From assembly GCF_000421565.1 (NCBI RefSeq), contig NZ_ATXG01000002.1:434001-498000 (forward strand): DNA of 64,000 nucleotides, in the 5' to 3' direction. A model generated the notes under the pieces. That model ran no database searches and was not told the origin of the DNA. It saw only the letters and a program-made list of their open reading frames with translations. Position 1 is the stretch's first letter. Every line of letters begins with the position of its first letter. The position numbers and the translations under genes were made by a program. Source of the stretch: Agromyces subbeticus DSM 16689. GTDB lineage: Bacteria > Actinomycetota > Actinomycetes > Actinomycetales > Microbacteriaceae. Positions 27,454 through 36,411 of this stretch are shown piece by piece.

Positions 27454-28548
27454 ATGAGCGACGAGCAGTCAGCGGGTACGTCCGCCGACCGGTCCCGATG
27501 GCGACGGTATCTCGCCGATGAACGGGCCGAGGCCGCCGTCTACCGTGAGCTCGCTGCACGGCGAGAGGGTGAGGAACGCGAGATCCTGCTCGCGCTCGCG
27601 GCCGCAGAGGGGCGCCACGAAGCGCACTGGCTCGCGCTGCTGGGCGGCGACGACAACGGCGTGCCGCGCGCCGATGTGCGCACCCGGTTGCTCGGCGCGC
27701 TCGCCCGCCGGTTCGGGTCGATCTTCGTGCTCGCACTCGCGCAACGTGCCGAGGCTCGCTCGCCGTACGCGACCGATCCCGATGCGACGGCTGCGATGGC
27801 GGCCGATGAGCGCATCCACGGCGAGGTCGTTCGCGGGCTCGCGTCACGGGGACGTCGCCGGCTCGCCGGCACGTTCCGCGCGGCCGTCTTCGGCGCCAAC
27901 GACGGGCTCGTCTCGAACCTCGCGCTCGTGCTCGGCATCGGGGCGACGGGTGTGCCCGCCGCGGTCGTACTTTTCACCGGTATCGCCGGCCTGCTCGCGG
28001 GCGCGCTGTCGATGGGGGCGGGGGAGTACGTCTCGGTTCGGTCGCAGCGTGAACTGCTCGAGGCATCCGCCCCCGACCCGACCGCTCGCGACGCGCTGCC
28101 CGACCTCGACATCGACGCGAATGAGCTCGCGCTCGTCTATCGAGCACGCGGCATGAACGAGCGCGATGCCATCGCGCACGCCGCGCTCGTCGTCGCTCGC
28201 GTGCATGCTGCCGAGCAGGCGCAGACGCCCACCGATGCGCTGAACGTCATCGAGCACGACGACGAAGCCGTCGGCACCGGTCTGTCTGCCGCGATCTCGA
28301 GCTTCTGCTTCTTCGCGTCGGGCGCACTCATCCCGGTGCTGCCGTACCTCTTCGGTCTGACCGGTCTCGCGGCGATCATCACGGCAACCGTGCTCGTCAG
28401 CATCGCCCTGCTCGCGACCGGTGCGATCGTCGGGCTCCTGTCAGGTGCCTCGCCGCTGAAGCGGGCCATGCGGCAGCTCGGCATCGGCCTCGGAGCCGCG
28501 GCGGTCACGTACCTGCTCGGCCTCGCCTTCGGCACCACCATCGTCTAG
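27454..28548 (+). CDS. VIT1/CCC1-type transporter with N-terminal ferritin-like domain
   Basis: 364 residues. Residues 1-140 are a helical, Glu/His-rich rubrerythrin-like domain (ERAEAAVYREL and EGRHEAHW with E..ExxH spacing). The rest is a CCC1/VIT1 membrane domain with FGANDGLVSNLALVLG, GAGEYVSVRSQ and about five transmembrane helices. VIT/CCC1 proteins move Fe(II) or Mn(II) across membranes; the ferritin-like part may oxidise or hand over iron. ATG at 27454 follows gggag. The SDR gene starts 9 bp after its stop. Confidence 0.87.
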   Translation: MSDEQSAGTSADRSRWRRYLADERAEAAVYRELAARREGEEREILLALAAAEGRHEAHWLALLGGDDNGVPRADVRTRLLGALARRFGSIFVLALAQRAEARSPYATDPDATAAMAADERIHGEVVRGLASRGRRRLAGTFRAAVFGANDGLVSNLALVLGIGATGVPAAVVLFTGIAGLLAGALSMGAGEYVSVRSQRELLEASAPDPTARDALPDLDIDANELALVYRARGMNERDAIAHAALVVARVHAAEQAQTPTDALNVIEHDDEAVGTGLSAAISSFCFFASGALIPVLPYLFGLTGLAAIITATVLVSIALLATGAIVGLLSGASPLKRAMRQLGIGLGAAAVTYLLGLAFGTTIV

Positions 28549-28557
28549 GAGAGCCTC

Positions 28558-29310
28558 ATGTCACCACGCGTCGCCCTGATCACGGGGGCCGGTCGCCGAA
28601 ACGGCATCGCCTGGTCGATCGCGACGTCACTCGCCGCCGACGGATGGGACATCGCCTTCAGTCATCTCGGCGAGTACGACCGGCGGATGTCGCTGGGCGG
28701 CGATCCCGATCGCGACCCGGCCGCTCTCGAGGCCGAACTCCACGCGATCGGTGGACGCGCGCTCGGCATCGACGCCGATCTCGCCGACCCCGAGGTGCCC
28801 GGGCGGCTCATCGATCGGGCGTCGGCCGAGCTCGGTCCGGTCGGAGCACTCGTGCTCTCGCACGCCGAGAGCGTGGACTCCGGCATCCTCGACACCAGCG
28901 TGGAGAGCTTCGACCGGCATTTCGCGGTCAACACCCGAGCAGCCTGGCTGCTGTTGCGTGCATTCGCCGAGCAGGTGCCGGCCGGTGGCGGGCGCATCGT
29001 CGCGCTGACGAGCGACCACGTCGTGGGCAACGTGCCGTATGGCGCGAGCAAGGGCGCGCTCGATCGAATCGTCATCGCAGCTGCTCGCGAGCTGGCACCG
29101 CACGGCATCACGGCGAACCTGGTGAACCCCGGGCCGGTCGACACGGGCTGGATGGACGACGCCACGCGGGCGGCGCTCACGTCCGCCCAACCGAGCGGGC
29201 GGCTCGGCACTCCCGACGACGCGGCACGACTCGTGCGGTTCCTGGTCTCCCATGAGGCCCGCTGGGTGACGGGCCAGTTGATCATGAGCGACGGCGGCTT
29301 CTCGATCTGA
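28558..29310 (+). CDS. SDR family oxidoreductase
   Basis: 252 residues, a classical SDR with the cofactor loop altered to TGAGRRNGIAW. Catalytic Ser is in LTSDHVVGN and Tyr/Lys in PYGASKGA; NPGPVDTGWM follows. It is likely an NAD(P)-dependent reductase related to FabG but not the fatty-acid one. The gene sits 9 bp after the VIT1-like gene with aggaga before the ATG, so they form one operon; a functional link is not obvious. Confidence 0.85.
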   Translation: MSPRVALITGAGRRNGIAWSIATSLAADGWDIAFSHLGEYDRRMSLGGDPDRDPAALEAELHAIGGRALGIDADLADPEVPGRLIDRASAELGPVGALVLSHAESVDSGILDTSVESFDRHFAVNTRAAWLLLRAFAEQVPAGGGRIVALTSDHVVGNVPYGASKGALDRIVIAAARELAPHGITANLVNPGPVDTGWMDDATRAALTSAQPSGRLGTPDDAARLVRFLVSHEARWVTGQLIMSDGGFSI

Positions 29311-29421
29311 TGTGATCTGCTCGCGGTCGGCTGCGAGAGTACCCGATCGGCGGTGGAGGCCCCGATCTGCATCGCACGAGGGTACCCCGGCACGCATCGG
29401 GTCCTCGTGCGCGTCGGCTCG

Positions 29422-30297
29422 TCAGCCGGCGGGTGCCGTCACGAAGTCGATGAGTTCTTCGACCCGGCCGAGCAGCGCCGGCTCGAGGTCGCCGTAGCCG
29501 CGCACGCGGCCGAGGATGTGCTGCCAGGCGCGCGCGATGTCGGCCTGCTCGGCGTGCGGCCAGCCGAAGGCGTCGCAGACACCGTGCTTCCACTCGGTGC
29601 CTCTCGGAATCACGGGCCAGGCCGTCTTGCCGAGACGGGCGGGCTTCACGCCCTGCCAGATGTCGATGAACGGATGCCCCACGACGAGCACGTTCGACGA
29701 GTGCGGCCCCCGCATGACGGCGTCGGCGATGCGCTGCTCCTTCGAGCCCGGCACGAGGTGGTCGACCAGAACGCCCGCCTTGCGCCCGGGGCCGGGCTTG
29801 AAGTCGGCGAGCACCTCGGCGAGCACATCGACGCCCTGGAGGTATTCGACGACGACGCCTTCGATGCGGAGGTCGGCACCCCACACCTTCTCGACCAGCT
29901 CGGCGTCGTGACGGCCCTCGACGAAGATGCGGCTCGGCAGGGCGACCCGCGCAGGCGCCGACTCCACGGCGAACGAGCCCGAAGCCGTGCGCAGCCGGCC
30001 GACGGGCGCCTTCGGTTTCGGCGCGACGAGCTGCACGGCCCGGCCGTCGATGAGAAACCCGTAGCCGAGCGGGAACATGCGTTTACCGCCGAACCGGTCT
30101 TCGAGCGTCACGATGCCCTTCGCGACGCCGACGATCGCGCCGCAGAAGCCGTCGTCGAGCTCGACGACGAGCTCGCGCTCGGCCTCGACGGTGGGAATCA
30201 CCGTGCGGCCGCGCGCCTTCCAATCGCCGGCGAGCACGTCGCCGCCGTAGCGGTCTTGGGGGTCGAGGCGAGGTTCGTCGCGGGGCGTCACGGGCAC
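29422..30297 (-). CDS. DUF3097 domain-containing protein, probable fourth cistron of the mutasome operon
   Basis: 291 residues, soluble, matching DUF3097, an actinobacterial family with no known activity. Conserved parts visible: YGGDVLAGDWKARGRTV, RIFVEGRHDAELVEKVWG (a Toprim-like E...GxxD pattern), GVLVDHLVPGSKEQRIA and VVGHPFIDIWQGVKP. The Toprim-like segment hints at nucleic-acid or phosphoryl work but is inference. The GTG is 9 bp after the dnaE2 stop on the same strand, so it is probably transcribed with the SOS mutasome. Confidence 0.83.
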   Translation of the reverse strand: MPVTPRDEPRLDPQDRYGGDVLAGDWKARGRTVIPTVEAERELVVELDDGFCGAIVGVAKGIVTLEDRFGGKRMFPLGYGFLIDGRAVQLVAPKPKAPVGRLRTASGSFAVESAPARVALPSRIFVEGRHDAELVEKVWGADLRIEGVVVEYLQGVDVLAEVLADFKPGPGRKAGVLVDHLVPGSKEQRIADAVMRGPHSSNVLVVGHPFIDIWQGVKPARLGKTAWPVIPRGTEWKHGVCDAFGWPHAEQADIARAWQHILGRVRGYGDLEPALLGRVEELIDFVTAPAG

Positions 30298-30306
30298 CGG
30301 TCGAGG

Positions 30307-33300
30307 CTAACGGAAGTCGCGCGATCGGTGCGGCGCCGACACGGTGAGCGGCTCGAATCGATCGGCGACGAGGTTGGTGACACCCTCACGCGAGCGTTCG
30401 AGCATGCCGCGCACGATCATGGCCGGCGCCTCACGCGCGATGCGGCGATACCGGTTCCACACCCCGACGCCGGCGATGACGTTCAGCGTGCCCGACTCGT
30501 CTTCGAGGTTCAGGAAGGTGATACCGCTCGCCGTCGCCGGACGCTGACGATGGGTGACCACCCCGCCCACCTCGATGCGGCGGCCCGACTCCGCCTGCTG
30601 CAGGCGGTCGATGCGGATGGCCCCGCGATCGTCGAGCCGCTCGCGGAGATGCCTGATGGGGTGGTCGTCGGGGGAGATGCCCGTGGCCCAGAGGTCGTAG
30701 ACCACCTGCTCGGCCGGGCTCAGCATCGGCAGCAGGGGAGGCTGCACGACCACGACCGAGCCCGCGAGGTACTCTTCACGGTCGGTCGCCGCCTCACCGG
30801 CGAGCCAGAGCGCCTCGCGCCGCTCGAGCCCGAACCCGTCGAAGGCGCCGGCCGCGGCGAGCGCCTCGAGCTGGGTCGCATCGAGTGCCGCCCGCCGTGA
30901 GACGTCGGCCATGTCGCGATACGGGCCGTGAGCCTCGCGTTCGGCGACGATGCGCTCGGCGACGGCCCGGCCGATGGAGGTGACGTCGGCGAGGCCGAGT
31001 CGAACCACGAAGGCACTGTCACGGCGATGCTCGGCGCCGCGGTCGGGTTCGCGGCGATCGAAGCCGGAGGCGATCGGCGGCTGCAGGGCGTCGGTGCACG
31101 CATCGAGTCCGGTCGGTGCGCGGCATCCGTCACCGACCTCGCGATCACCGACGGATCCCGCGGCGGCATCGTTCGCCTCGAGCCCGGCGTGCACGCCAGA
31201 CCGCAGGATGTCGGGGCGCACCACCTCGACCCCGTGCCGACGCGCATCGGCGGTGAGCGTCTGCGGCGAGTAGAACCCCATCGGCTGGGCACGCAGGAGG
31301 GCGGCGAGGAACGCCGCCGGATAGTGCAGCTTCAGCCACGAGCTCGCGTACACGAGCAACCCGAAGCTCAGGGCATGACTCTCGGCGAAGCCGAAGTTCG
31401 CGAACGCCTCGATCTTCGCGTAGATCGAATCGGCGACTTCGCCCTCGATGCCGTTCTCGGCCATGCCCGCGTAGAGCTTCGCCTTCAGCCGCTCGATCTT
31501 CTCGACCCCGCGCTTGGAGCCCATGGCACGACGCAGCTGGTCGGCGTCGGCGGCGTCGCAATTGCCGACCGCCACCGCCATCTGCATGAGCTGCTCCTGG
31601 AAGAGCGGCACCCCCAGCGTGCGTTCGAGCACCGGTTCGAGCTTGGGATGCAGGTAGCTGACGGCCTCTTCGCCCGTGCGCCGCCGGATGTACGGGTGCA
31701 CCGCACCGCCCTGCACCGGTCCGGGCCGGATGAGGGCGATCTCGACGACGAGATCGTAGAAGCAGCGGGGCTTGAGCCGGGGGAGCGTGCCCATCTGCGC
31801 CCGGCTCTCGACCTGGAATACCCCGATCGAGTCGGCTCGGCAGAGCATGTCGTAGACCGCCTGCTCCTCTTTCGGCAGTGTCTGCAGCTCCCACACCTCG
31901 CCCGTCGACTCGCGGATGAGGTCGAAGGTGTACTGCAGGGCGGCGAGCATGCCGAGACCGAGCAGATCGAACTTCACGAGGCCCATCCAGGCGCAGTCGT
32001 CTTTGTCCCACTGCACCACGGTGCGGTGCTCTTTGCGGGCGTGCTCGATCGGCACCACCTCGCCGACCGGGCGATCGGTCAGTACCATGCCGCCCGAGTG
32101 GATGCCGAGGTGTCGCGGGAAGCCGAGCACCTGCTCGGCGAGCTCGACGACGGAAGCGGGGATGTCGTGGTCGTCGGTCTCGACCACGGCGCCCCAGCGT
32201 TCGACCTGCCGCGACCAGGCGTCTTGCTGGCCGGTGGAGTAGCCGAGCGCCTTCGCCATGTCGCGCACCGCGACCTTCGGCCGATAGCTGATGACGTTCG
32301 CGACCTGCGCGGCGTTCTGCCGGCCGTACTTGTCGTAGACGTACTGGATGATCTCTTCGCGCCGATCGGAGTCGAAGTCGACGTCGATGTCGGGCTCCTC
32401 ATCGCGGAGCGCCGAGAGGAAGCGTTCGAACGGCAGTCCGTACCCGATCGAGTCGACCGCCGTGATGCGCAGCGCGTAGCAGACGGCGGAGTTCGCCGCC
32501 GAGCCTCGCCCCTGGCACAGGATGCCGCGTCGCCGCGCCTCGGCGACGATGTCGTGCACGATGAGGAAATAACCCGAGAAGTCCTTCAGCTCGATGACGT
32601 CGAGTTCGCGCTCGAGGCGTTCACGCACGTGCGCGGGCACGCCGGGGTAGAGCTCTGCTGCGCCCTGCCAGACGAGCACCCGCAGCCAGCTCATCGGGGT
32701 GTGCCCCTCTGGGACCTCTTGCCGGGGCAGCTTCGGACGGGCACTGCGCAGGGTGAACCCGAGCTCTTCGGCGAGCGTCACGGAACGGGCCACCGCACCC
32801 GGGTAGCGGGCGAACCGGCGGTCCATCTCGGCCCCGCTGCGCAGGTGCAGCTGATCGGAGGCCGGCAGCCAGCCATCGAGGTCGTCGAGGCTGCGGCGCG
32901 CCCGCACAGCGGCGAGGGCCGCGGCGAGCCGATGCTCGGGCGGCGTCGCGTAGTGCACGGCGTTCGTCGCGAGGAGCGGTAACCCGGCGCGTTCGGCGAG
33001 CCCGGCGAGGGTGTCGTTCGCCTGCTGGTCGAACGGATGCCCGTGGTCGAAGAGCTCGACGACGACGTTGTCGCGGCCGAAGAGCGCGGTGAGGCGGTCG
33101 AGCTCGCGCGCCGCGGCATCCGCCCCGCCCTCGGCGAGCGCACGGCGCACGGCGCCCTTGCGGCACCCGGTCGGCACGACCCACTCGCCGGCCGCTCGCT
33201 CGGCGAGCTCTTCGAGCGAGTAGACGGGGCGCCCCTTCTCGCCGCCGGCGAGCTGCCCCGCGGTGATGGCCCCGGCGAGCCGGTGGTAGCCGGCTTCACG

Positions 33301-33750
33301 CCGGGCGAGCACGAGCAGGTGCTCGCCCTCTGGGTCGGCGAAGCCGTTCTGCGGGCCGCTCAGGCCGAGCGAGAGCTCGGCGCCGAACACGGTCGTGAGC
33401 TCGGGAAAGCTCTCGGCCGCTTCAGCGAAGTGCACGATGCCGTAGAAGCCGTCGTGATCGGTGACGGCGAGCCCGGAGAGACCCAGCCGGTGCGCCTCTT
33501 CGACGAGCTGCTCGGGCGACGATGCGCCGTCGAGGAAGCTGAAGTTCGAGTGCGCGTGCAACTCGGCATAGGGCACGATCGGCCCGGCCGGGGCTTCGAG
33601 ATCACCGGCCGGTCGATACGGATGCCGCTTGCGGCTCCATGCCGGACTGTCGCCGCCGTCGCCGAGCAGCTTGGGTGCGCCCGGCCGGCGCGCATCGGAG
33701 AGCTTGCGCTCGAGCTCCGACCACGGGATGCCGGGATTGTTCCACCCCAT
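30307..33750 (-). CDS. dnaE2: Error-prone DNA polymerase III alpha subunit DnaE2
   Basis: 1147 residues. The N-terminal PHP domain starts near YAELHAHSNFSFLDG (61-75). The polymerase catalytic aspartates are in DEEPDIDVDFDSD near 453. Further downstream come the helix-hairpin-helix and an OB domain near 1050 (GGVVTHRQRPATASG). Its length matches DnaE2 (about 1050-1150), not the replicative DnaE1 (about 1180). DnaE2 does SOS-induced translesion synthesis with ImuA'/ImuB. It starts 67 bp after imuB on the same strand, behind the LexA box at 36098. Confidence 0.95.
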   Translation of the reverse strand: MGWNNPGIPWSELERKLSDARRPGAPKLLGDGGDSPAWSRKRHPYRPAGDLEAPAGPIVPYAELHAHSNFSFLDGASSPEQLVEEAHRLGLSGLAVTDHDGFYGIVHFAEAAESFPELTTVFGAELSLGLSGPQNGFADPEGEHLLVLARREAGYHRLAGAITAGQLAGGEKGRPVYSLEELAERAAGEWVVPTGCRKGAVRRALAEGGADAAARELDRLTALFGRDNVVVELFDHGHPFDQQANDTLAGLAERAGLPLLATNAVHYATPPEHRLAAALAAVRARRSLDDLDGWLPASDQLHLRSGAEMDRRFARYPGAVARSVTLAEELGFTLRSARPKLPRQEVPEGHTPMSWLRVLVWQGAAELYPGVPAHVRERLERELDVIELKDFSGYFLIVHDIVAEARRRGILCQGRGSAANSAVCYALRITAVDSIGYGLPFERFLSALRDEEPDIDVDFDSDRREEIIQYVYDKYGRQNAAQVANVISYRPKVAVRDMAKALGYSTGQQDAWSRQVERWGAVVETDDHDIPASVVELAEQVLGFPRHLGIHSGGMVLTDRPVGEVVPIEHARKEHRTVVQWDKDDCAWMGLVKFDLLGLGMLAALQYTFDLIRESTGEVWELQTLPKEEQAVYDMLCRADSIGVFQVESRAQMGTLPRLKPRCFYDLVVEIALIRPGPVQGGAVHPYIRRRTGEEAVSYLHPKLEPVLERTLGVPLFQEQLMQMAVAVGNCDAADADQLRRAMGSKRGVEKIERLKAKLYAGMAENGIEGEVADSIYAKIEAFANFGFAESHALSFGLLVYASSWLKLHYPAAFLAALLRAQPMGFYSPQTLTADARRHGVEVVRPDILRSGVHAGLEANDAAAGSVGDREVGDGCRAPTGLDACTDALQPPIASGFDRREPDRGAEHRRDSAFVVRLGLADVTSIGRAVAERIVAEREAHGPYRDMADVSRRAALDATQLEALAAAGAFDGFGLERREALWLAGEAATDREEYLAGSVVVVQPPLLPMLSPAEQVVYDLWATGISPDDHPIRHLRERLDDRGAIRIDRLQQAESGRRIEVGGVVTHRQRPATASGITFLNLEDESGTLNVIAGVGVWNRYRRIAREAPAMIVRGMLERSREGVTNLVADRFEPLTVSAPHRSRDFR

Positions 33751-33817
33751 CAGCCACCGCCCATCGAGTCAGCCAGTTCGTTCCACACGCCGTTCGTTCG
33801 GCACGATCGGTGCGCGC

Positions 33818-35374
33818 TCAGTCGTATCTCGCCTCGGCCCACCAGCCCTCGTCGTCGCGCACGAGAAGCCACGCGCAACCGTCGTCGTCGACGATCTGGA
33901 AGCGGTGCACGCGCTTGGCGTGCTCGGCGTCCCACCAGCGTTCGACGACGGGCCATGGTCCCGCCCAGGCCCGCACGGGGGCGGCAACGCCACCGGCGAG
34001 CGCGAATCGTTCGGGGTTCGCCGAGATCGCCCCCCGCGCATCGATCGTGACGATCGCGCCTCCGGCGTCGAGCAGCCCGATCGGCAGTCGCTCGCGGAAC
34101 ACGCTCGCGGGAGCGAGCGTGGGCAGGCTACCGGGCCAGGGCGCCGCCGTGTCGCCCCGCTCTGGCGCCCGATCGCCCCAGGGCACGAGCACCTGACGCT
34201 CGGCCAGCATGCGGCCGCCGCCGATCGCGGCGGTCACGACCGCATCATGGCCGAGCATGCTCTGCACCCGGGTGAGGCCGTGATGCACGCGCTCGTCGGG
34301 ACCGCCGCCCCAGAGCCCCTCTTCGTGGTTGCCGGTCGAGTCGATGCGTTCGGGCACGATGCGCAGCCGTGTGATGGGCGAGGTGAGCGCGCTGTCGGCG
34401 GTGCCGGCGCCCTGCAGCTGCCAGCGCACCCGGTCGACGACATCGGCGGGCGTGAACCAGCGCGGGTGCAGCCAGCTGCGGCTGGAATGACCGCCCGACT
34501 CGTCGTCGATCTCGATGCGGATGCCCGTGCACACGAGCCGCTTCGCCCGCATGCGCTCGATGAATTCGTCGGCCCGAACGCGGAACGCGAAGGCGAGCTG
34601 GTCGATGCGGTCGAGCGGCGGCTCGAACTCCTGCGAGACCTCGAACTCGGGCGGCGGCGTGCGGGCGAGCACCCTGGCCTGCTCGCGGCCGGTGGCACGA
34701 TCGTGGGCGAACGCGCCCGCCGCACCGAATCGGCGCCGCACGTCGGCTTCGGGGAGGGCGGCGAACTCGCCGAGGGTTCGCACCCCGAGTCGATTCAACA
34801 GGGTCGAGGTGCGAGCATCGACGACGAGCCCCACGGGCAACGGTGCGATGAATGCTGCGGATGCTCCTGGCGCGACGATGCCCACCGGTGGCTCGCCGGC
34901 AGCGCCGGCCGCCCTGGCCGCCTGCTCGGCCGCGAAGGGGCCATCGGCCACCCCGACCCGTGCGCCGGCCACCCCGAGCCCCGCGACGGTGTCGAGCAGC
35001 GCCCGCGCCGCGGCATCCTCACCGCCGTAGTAGCGAGCGGGGCCGCGGGCCCGCATGGCGAGCGTGCCGGGGCGGATGAGCTGCACGCCCGGCACCGTCT
35101 CTTCGACCCGCCGCACCACGGGTTCGAACACGCGCACGTCGAGCGAGGCGTCGTAGTCGAGCAGGATGAGCCCGGGGGAGCGGTACTGCGCCTCGCGGAG
35201 CTTCACGCCGCGCACGACGCCGTCGCGGCGCGCCGCCGCCGAACAGGCGAAGACCTGGCCGCCCTGGATGAGGGCCACGGGGAGGGTCGCGTCGATGCCG
35301 GCTTCTCGGCAGGCGGCGAACACCGGCCAGTCGGGGCACCAGAGCACGATCGTGCGAGTGGGGTCGATGATCAT
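33818..35374 (-). CDS. imuB: DNA polymerase Y family protein ImuB
   Basis: 518 residues with the Y-family palm and little-finger shape. The opening LWCPDWPVFAACREAGID keeps one Asp, but the second metal motif (SxDE) is absent: the segment reads LIRPGTLAMRARGPARYYGG. It therefore is a non-catalytic Y-family protein like ImuB, which bridges the beta clamp, DnaE2 and ImuA'. ATG at 35374 shares one base with the imuA' stop (TGATG). Confidence 0.92.
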   Translation of the reverse strand: MIIDPTRTIVLWCPDWPVFAACREAGIDATLPVALIQGGQVFACSAAARRDGVVRGVKLREAQYRSPGLILLDYDASLDVRVFEPVVRRVEETVPGVQLIRPGTLAMRARGPARYYGGEDAAARALLDTVAGLGVAGARVGVADGPFAAEQAARAAGAAGEPPVGIVAPGASAAFIAPLPVGLVVDARTSTLLNRLGVRTLGEFAALPEADVRRRFGAAGAFAHDRATGREQARVLARTPPPEFEVSQEFEPPLDRIDQLAFAFRVRADEFIERMRAKRLVCTGIRIEIDDESGGHSSRSWLHPRWFTPADVVDRVRWQLQGAGTADSALTSPITRLRIVPERIDSTGNHEEGLWGGGPDERVHHGLTRVQSMLGHDAVVTAAIGGGRMLAERQVLVPWGDRAPERGDTAAPWPGSLPTLAPASVFRERLPIGLLDAGGAIVTIDARGAISANPERFALAGGVAAPVRAWAGPWPVVERWWDAEHAKRVHRFQIVDDDGCAWLLVRDDEGWWAEARYD

Positions 35375-36081
35375 CAGACGGCCCGCCGTTCGTACTCGTC
35401 GAGACGCACGGGCGCTGGAGGCGCAGCATCGACGGCCTCGACGGCGAGCGACCGCCCCGGAAGCTGGAGCCGGGAGCGGGCGCGCCGGCCGAACTCCCCG
35501 CGCCCGCCCGCCGAGACGACGACGTCGCGGTCGCTGAGATGCCCGTGCCCGAGCTCGAGGCCGTGCCACTCGCTCGCCTCGACGCCGAGGCTCGCGTCGC
35601 TGCCCGGCCATTCGCCGGCGACGAGCAGCACCGTGCCGCGTTGCCGGAGCCGGGCGGTCAGTCGCGAGGTCTCTGCGGGGGCGACACCGCCGACCGGTCG
35701 CACGGCGACCACGGGAATGACGTCGGCCAGCGCGGCGACCACCGTGAGCCACTGCCGCCCCGGGTCGGGCACGAGCACGAGCCGCTCGAGGTCGATGCCG
35801 AAGCGTGCCGCCGCCTCGACGCCGAACTCGGGCATGCCGACCACGGCCGACCAGCGCCCGCTCGCCGAGGGGCCGGCCATGAGGGCCATGAGCAGGGTCG
35901 TCGAGCCCTCGACGGAGACGACGGTGCCCTCGCGAAGGCTGCCGCCCGGCAGCACCCGTTCGAAGGCCGGATGCGTCGGAACGAGCTTCGAATCGAGCCG
36001 CGTCGCCTGCATCCCGCGGATGCGGGCCTGAAGCTCCTCGACGCGCGAGGGCCCATCGGCCGGGGCGAGGGGAGCGGTCAT
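35374..36081 (-). CDS. ImuA'-type RecA-like protein
   Basis: 235 residues. It has a RecA/SulA-like core (EFGVEAAARFGIDLERLVLVPD, VVAVRPVGG, LLVAGEWPGSD), the form named ImuA' in actinobacteria. Its Walker A equivalent is degenerate: VSVEGSTTLLMAL has no GKT, so ATP binding is doubtful. It works with ImuB and DnaE2. The ATG at 36081 (with gaggg six bases before) was taken rather than the ATG at 36105, which lies inside the LexA box. It is first in the operon. Confidence 0.88.
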   Translation of the reverse strand: MTAPLAPADGPSRVEELQARIRGMQATRLDSKLVPTHPAFERVLPGGSLREGTVVSVEGSTTLLMALMAGPSASGRWSAVVGMPEFGVEAAARFGIDLERLVLVPDPGRQWLTVVAALADVIPVVAVRPVGGVAPAETSRLTARLRQRGTVLLVAGEWPGSDASLGVEASEWHGLELGHGHLSDRDVVVSAGGRGEFGRRARSRLQLPGRSLAVEAVDAAPPAPVRLDEYERRAV

Positions 36082-36097
36082 GGTCACCCTCACAGTT

Positions 36098-36113
36098 TCG
36101 AACACATGTTCGA
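36098..36113 (-). promoter_or_regulatory. LexA (SOS) box
   Basis: tcgaacacatgttcga, which matches the actinobacterial consensus TCGAAC-N4-GTTCGA at every conserved base; one more matching pair lies on each side. It sits 17-32 nt before the imuA' start, overlapping the likely promoter. Confidence 0.92.
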
Positions 36114-36174
36114 ATACGGCAAGTCGACCGAGCCGACTGTCCCGGCGAGCGCGAGAACAACCCGGAAATGCGAA

Positions 36175-36202
36175 AAGGCCGGATCAGAATTGATCCGGCC
36201 TT
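36175..36202 (-). terminator. Intrinsic terminator of tRNA-Leu
   Basis: Perfect 12-bp stem aaggccggatca/tgatccggcctt around a 4-nt loop; on the minus strand it is followed by TTTTCG. It lies 13 bp past the tRNA 3' end and insulates the tRNA gene from imuA'. Confidence 0.82.
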
Positions 36203-36215
36203 CTCGACACAAGCG

Positions 36216-36299
36216 TGCGCGAGGGGGGACTTGAACCCCCACGCCCGTTAGGGCACTAGCACCTCAAGCTAGCGCGTCTGCCATTTCCGCCACCCGCGC
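36216..36299 (-). tRNA. tRNA-Leu, anticodon GAG
   Basis: An 84-nt gene. The acceptor GCGCGGG pairs with CUCGCGC (one G-U) plus discriminator A. The anticodon loop reads CTTGAGG, giving GAG. A long variable arm with stem TGCC/GGGC-like pairing marks a class II tRNA. T-arm is GGGGG-TTCAAGT-CCCCC. CCA is not encoded. A candidate -10, TAATGT, lies at 36341-36346 on the minus strand. Confidence 0.95.
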
Positions 36300-36340
36300 T
36301 CGTGTCAGGCCCTTCCGATTCCTCGGTGGCCCGAGAGAAG

Positions 36341-36346
36341 ACATTA
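36341..36346 (-). promoter_or_regulatory. Candidate -10 of tRNA-Leu
   Basis: TAATGT on the minus strand, about 42 nt before the mature 5' end; the -35 is not clear. Confidence 0.35.
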
Positions 36347-36398
36347 GCACGGTTTCCGGGGCGCTTTCGACACGGTGGCCATCGGCGGATGCCCCGGC

Positions 36399-36404
36399 TA
36401 GCGT
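36399..36404 (+). promoter_or_regulatory. -10 element of the M20 gene, leaderless type
   Basis: TAGCGT ends 7 nt before ATG 36412, though gagggg lies in the gap and could also act as a ribosome site. Confidence 0.4.
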
Positions 36405-36411
36405 GAGGGGC

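Noticed and set aside
30928-32982. Open frame of 684 codons opposite dnaE2
   Set aside because: Antisense shadow with low-complexity composition; dnaE2 has clear catalytic motifs.
33629-36031. Open frame of 800 codons opposite imuB and imuA'
   Set aside because: Shadow frame crossing three gene boundaries; no recognisable domain.
36082-36105. Longer imuA' start at 36105
   Set aside because: It would place the start codon inside the LexA box and lacks a ribosome site; ATG 36081 has gaggg.
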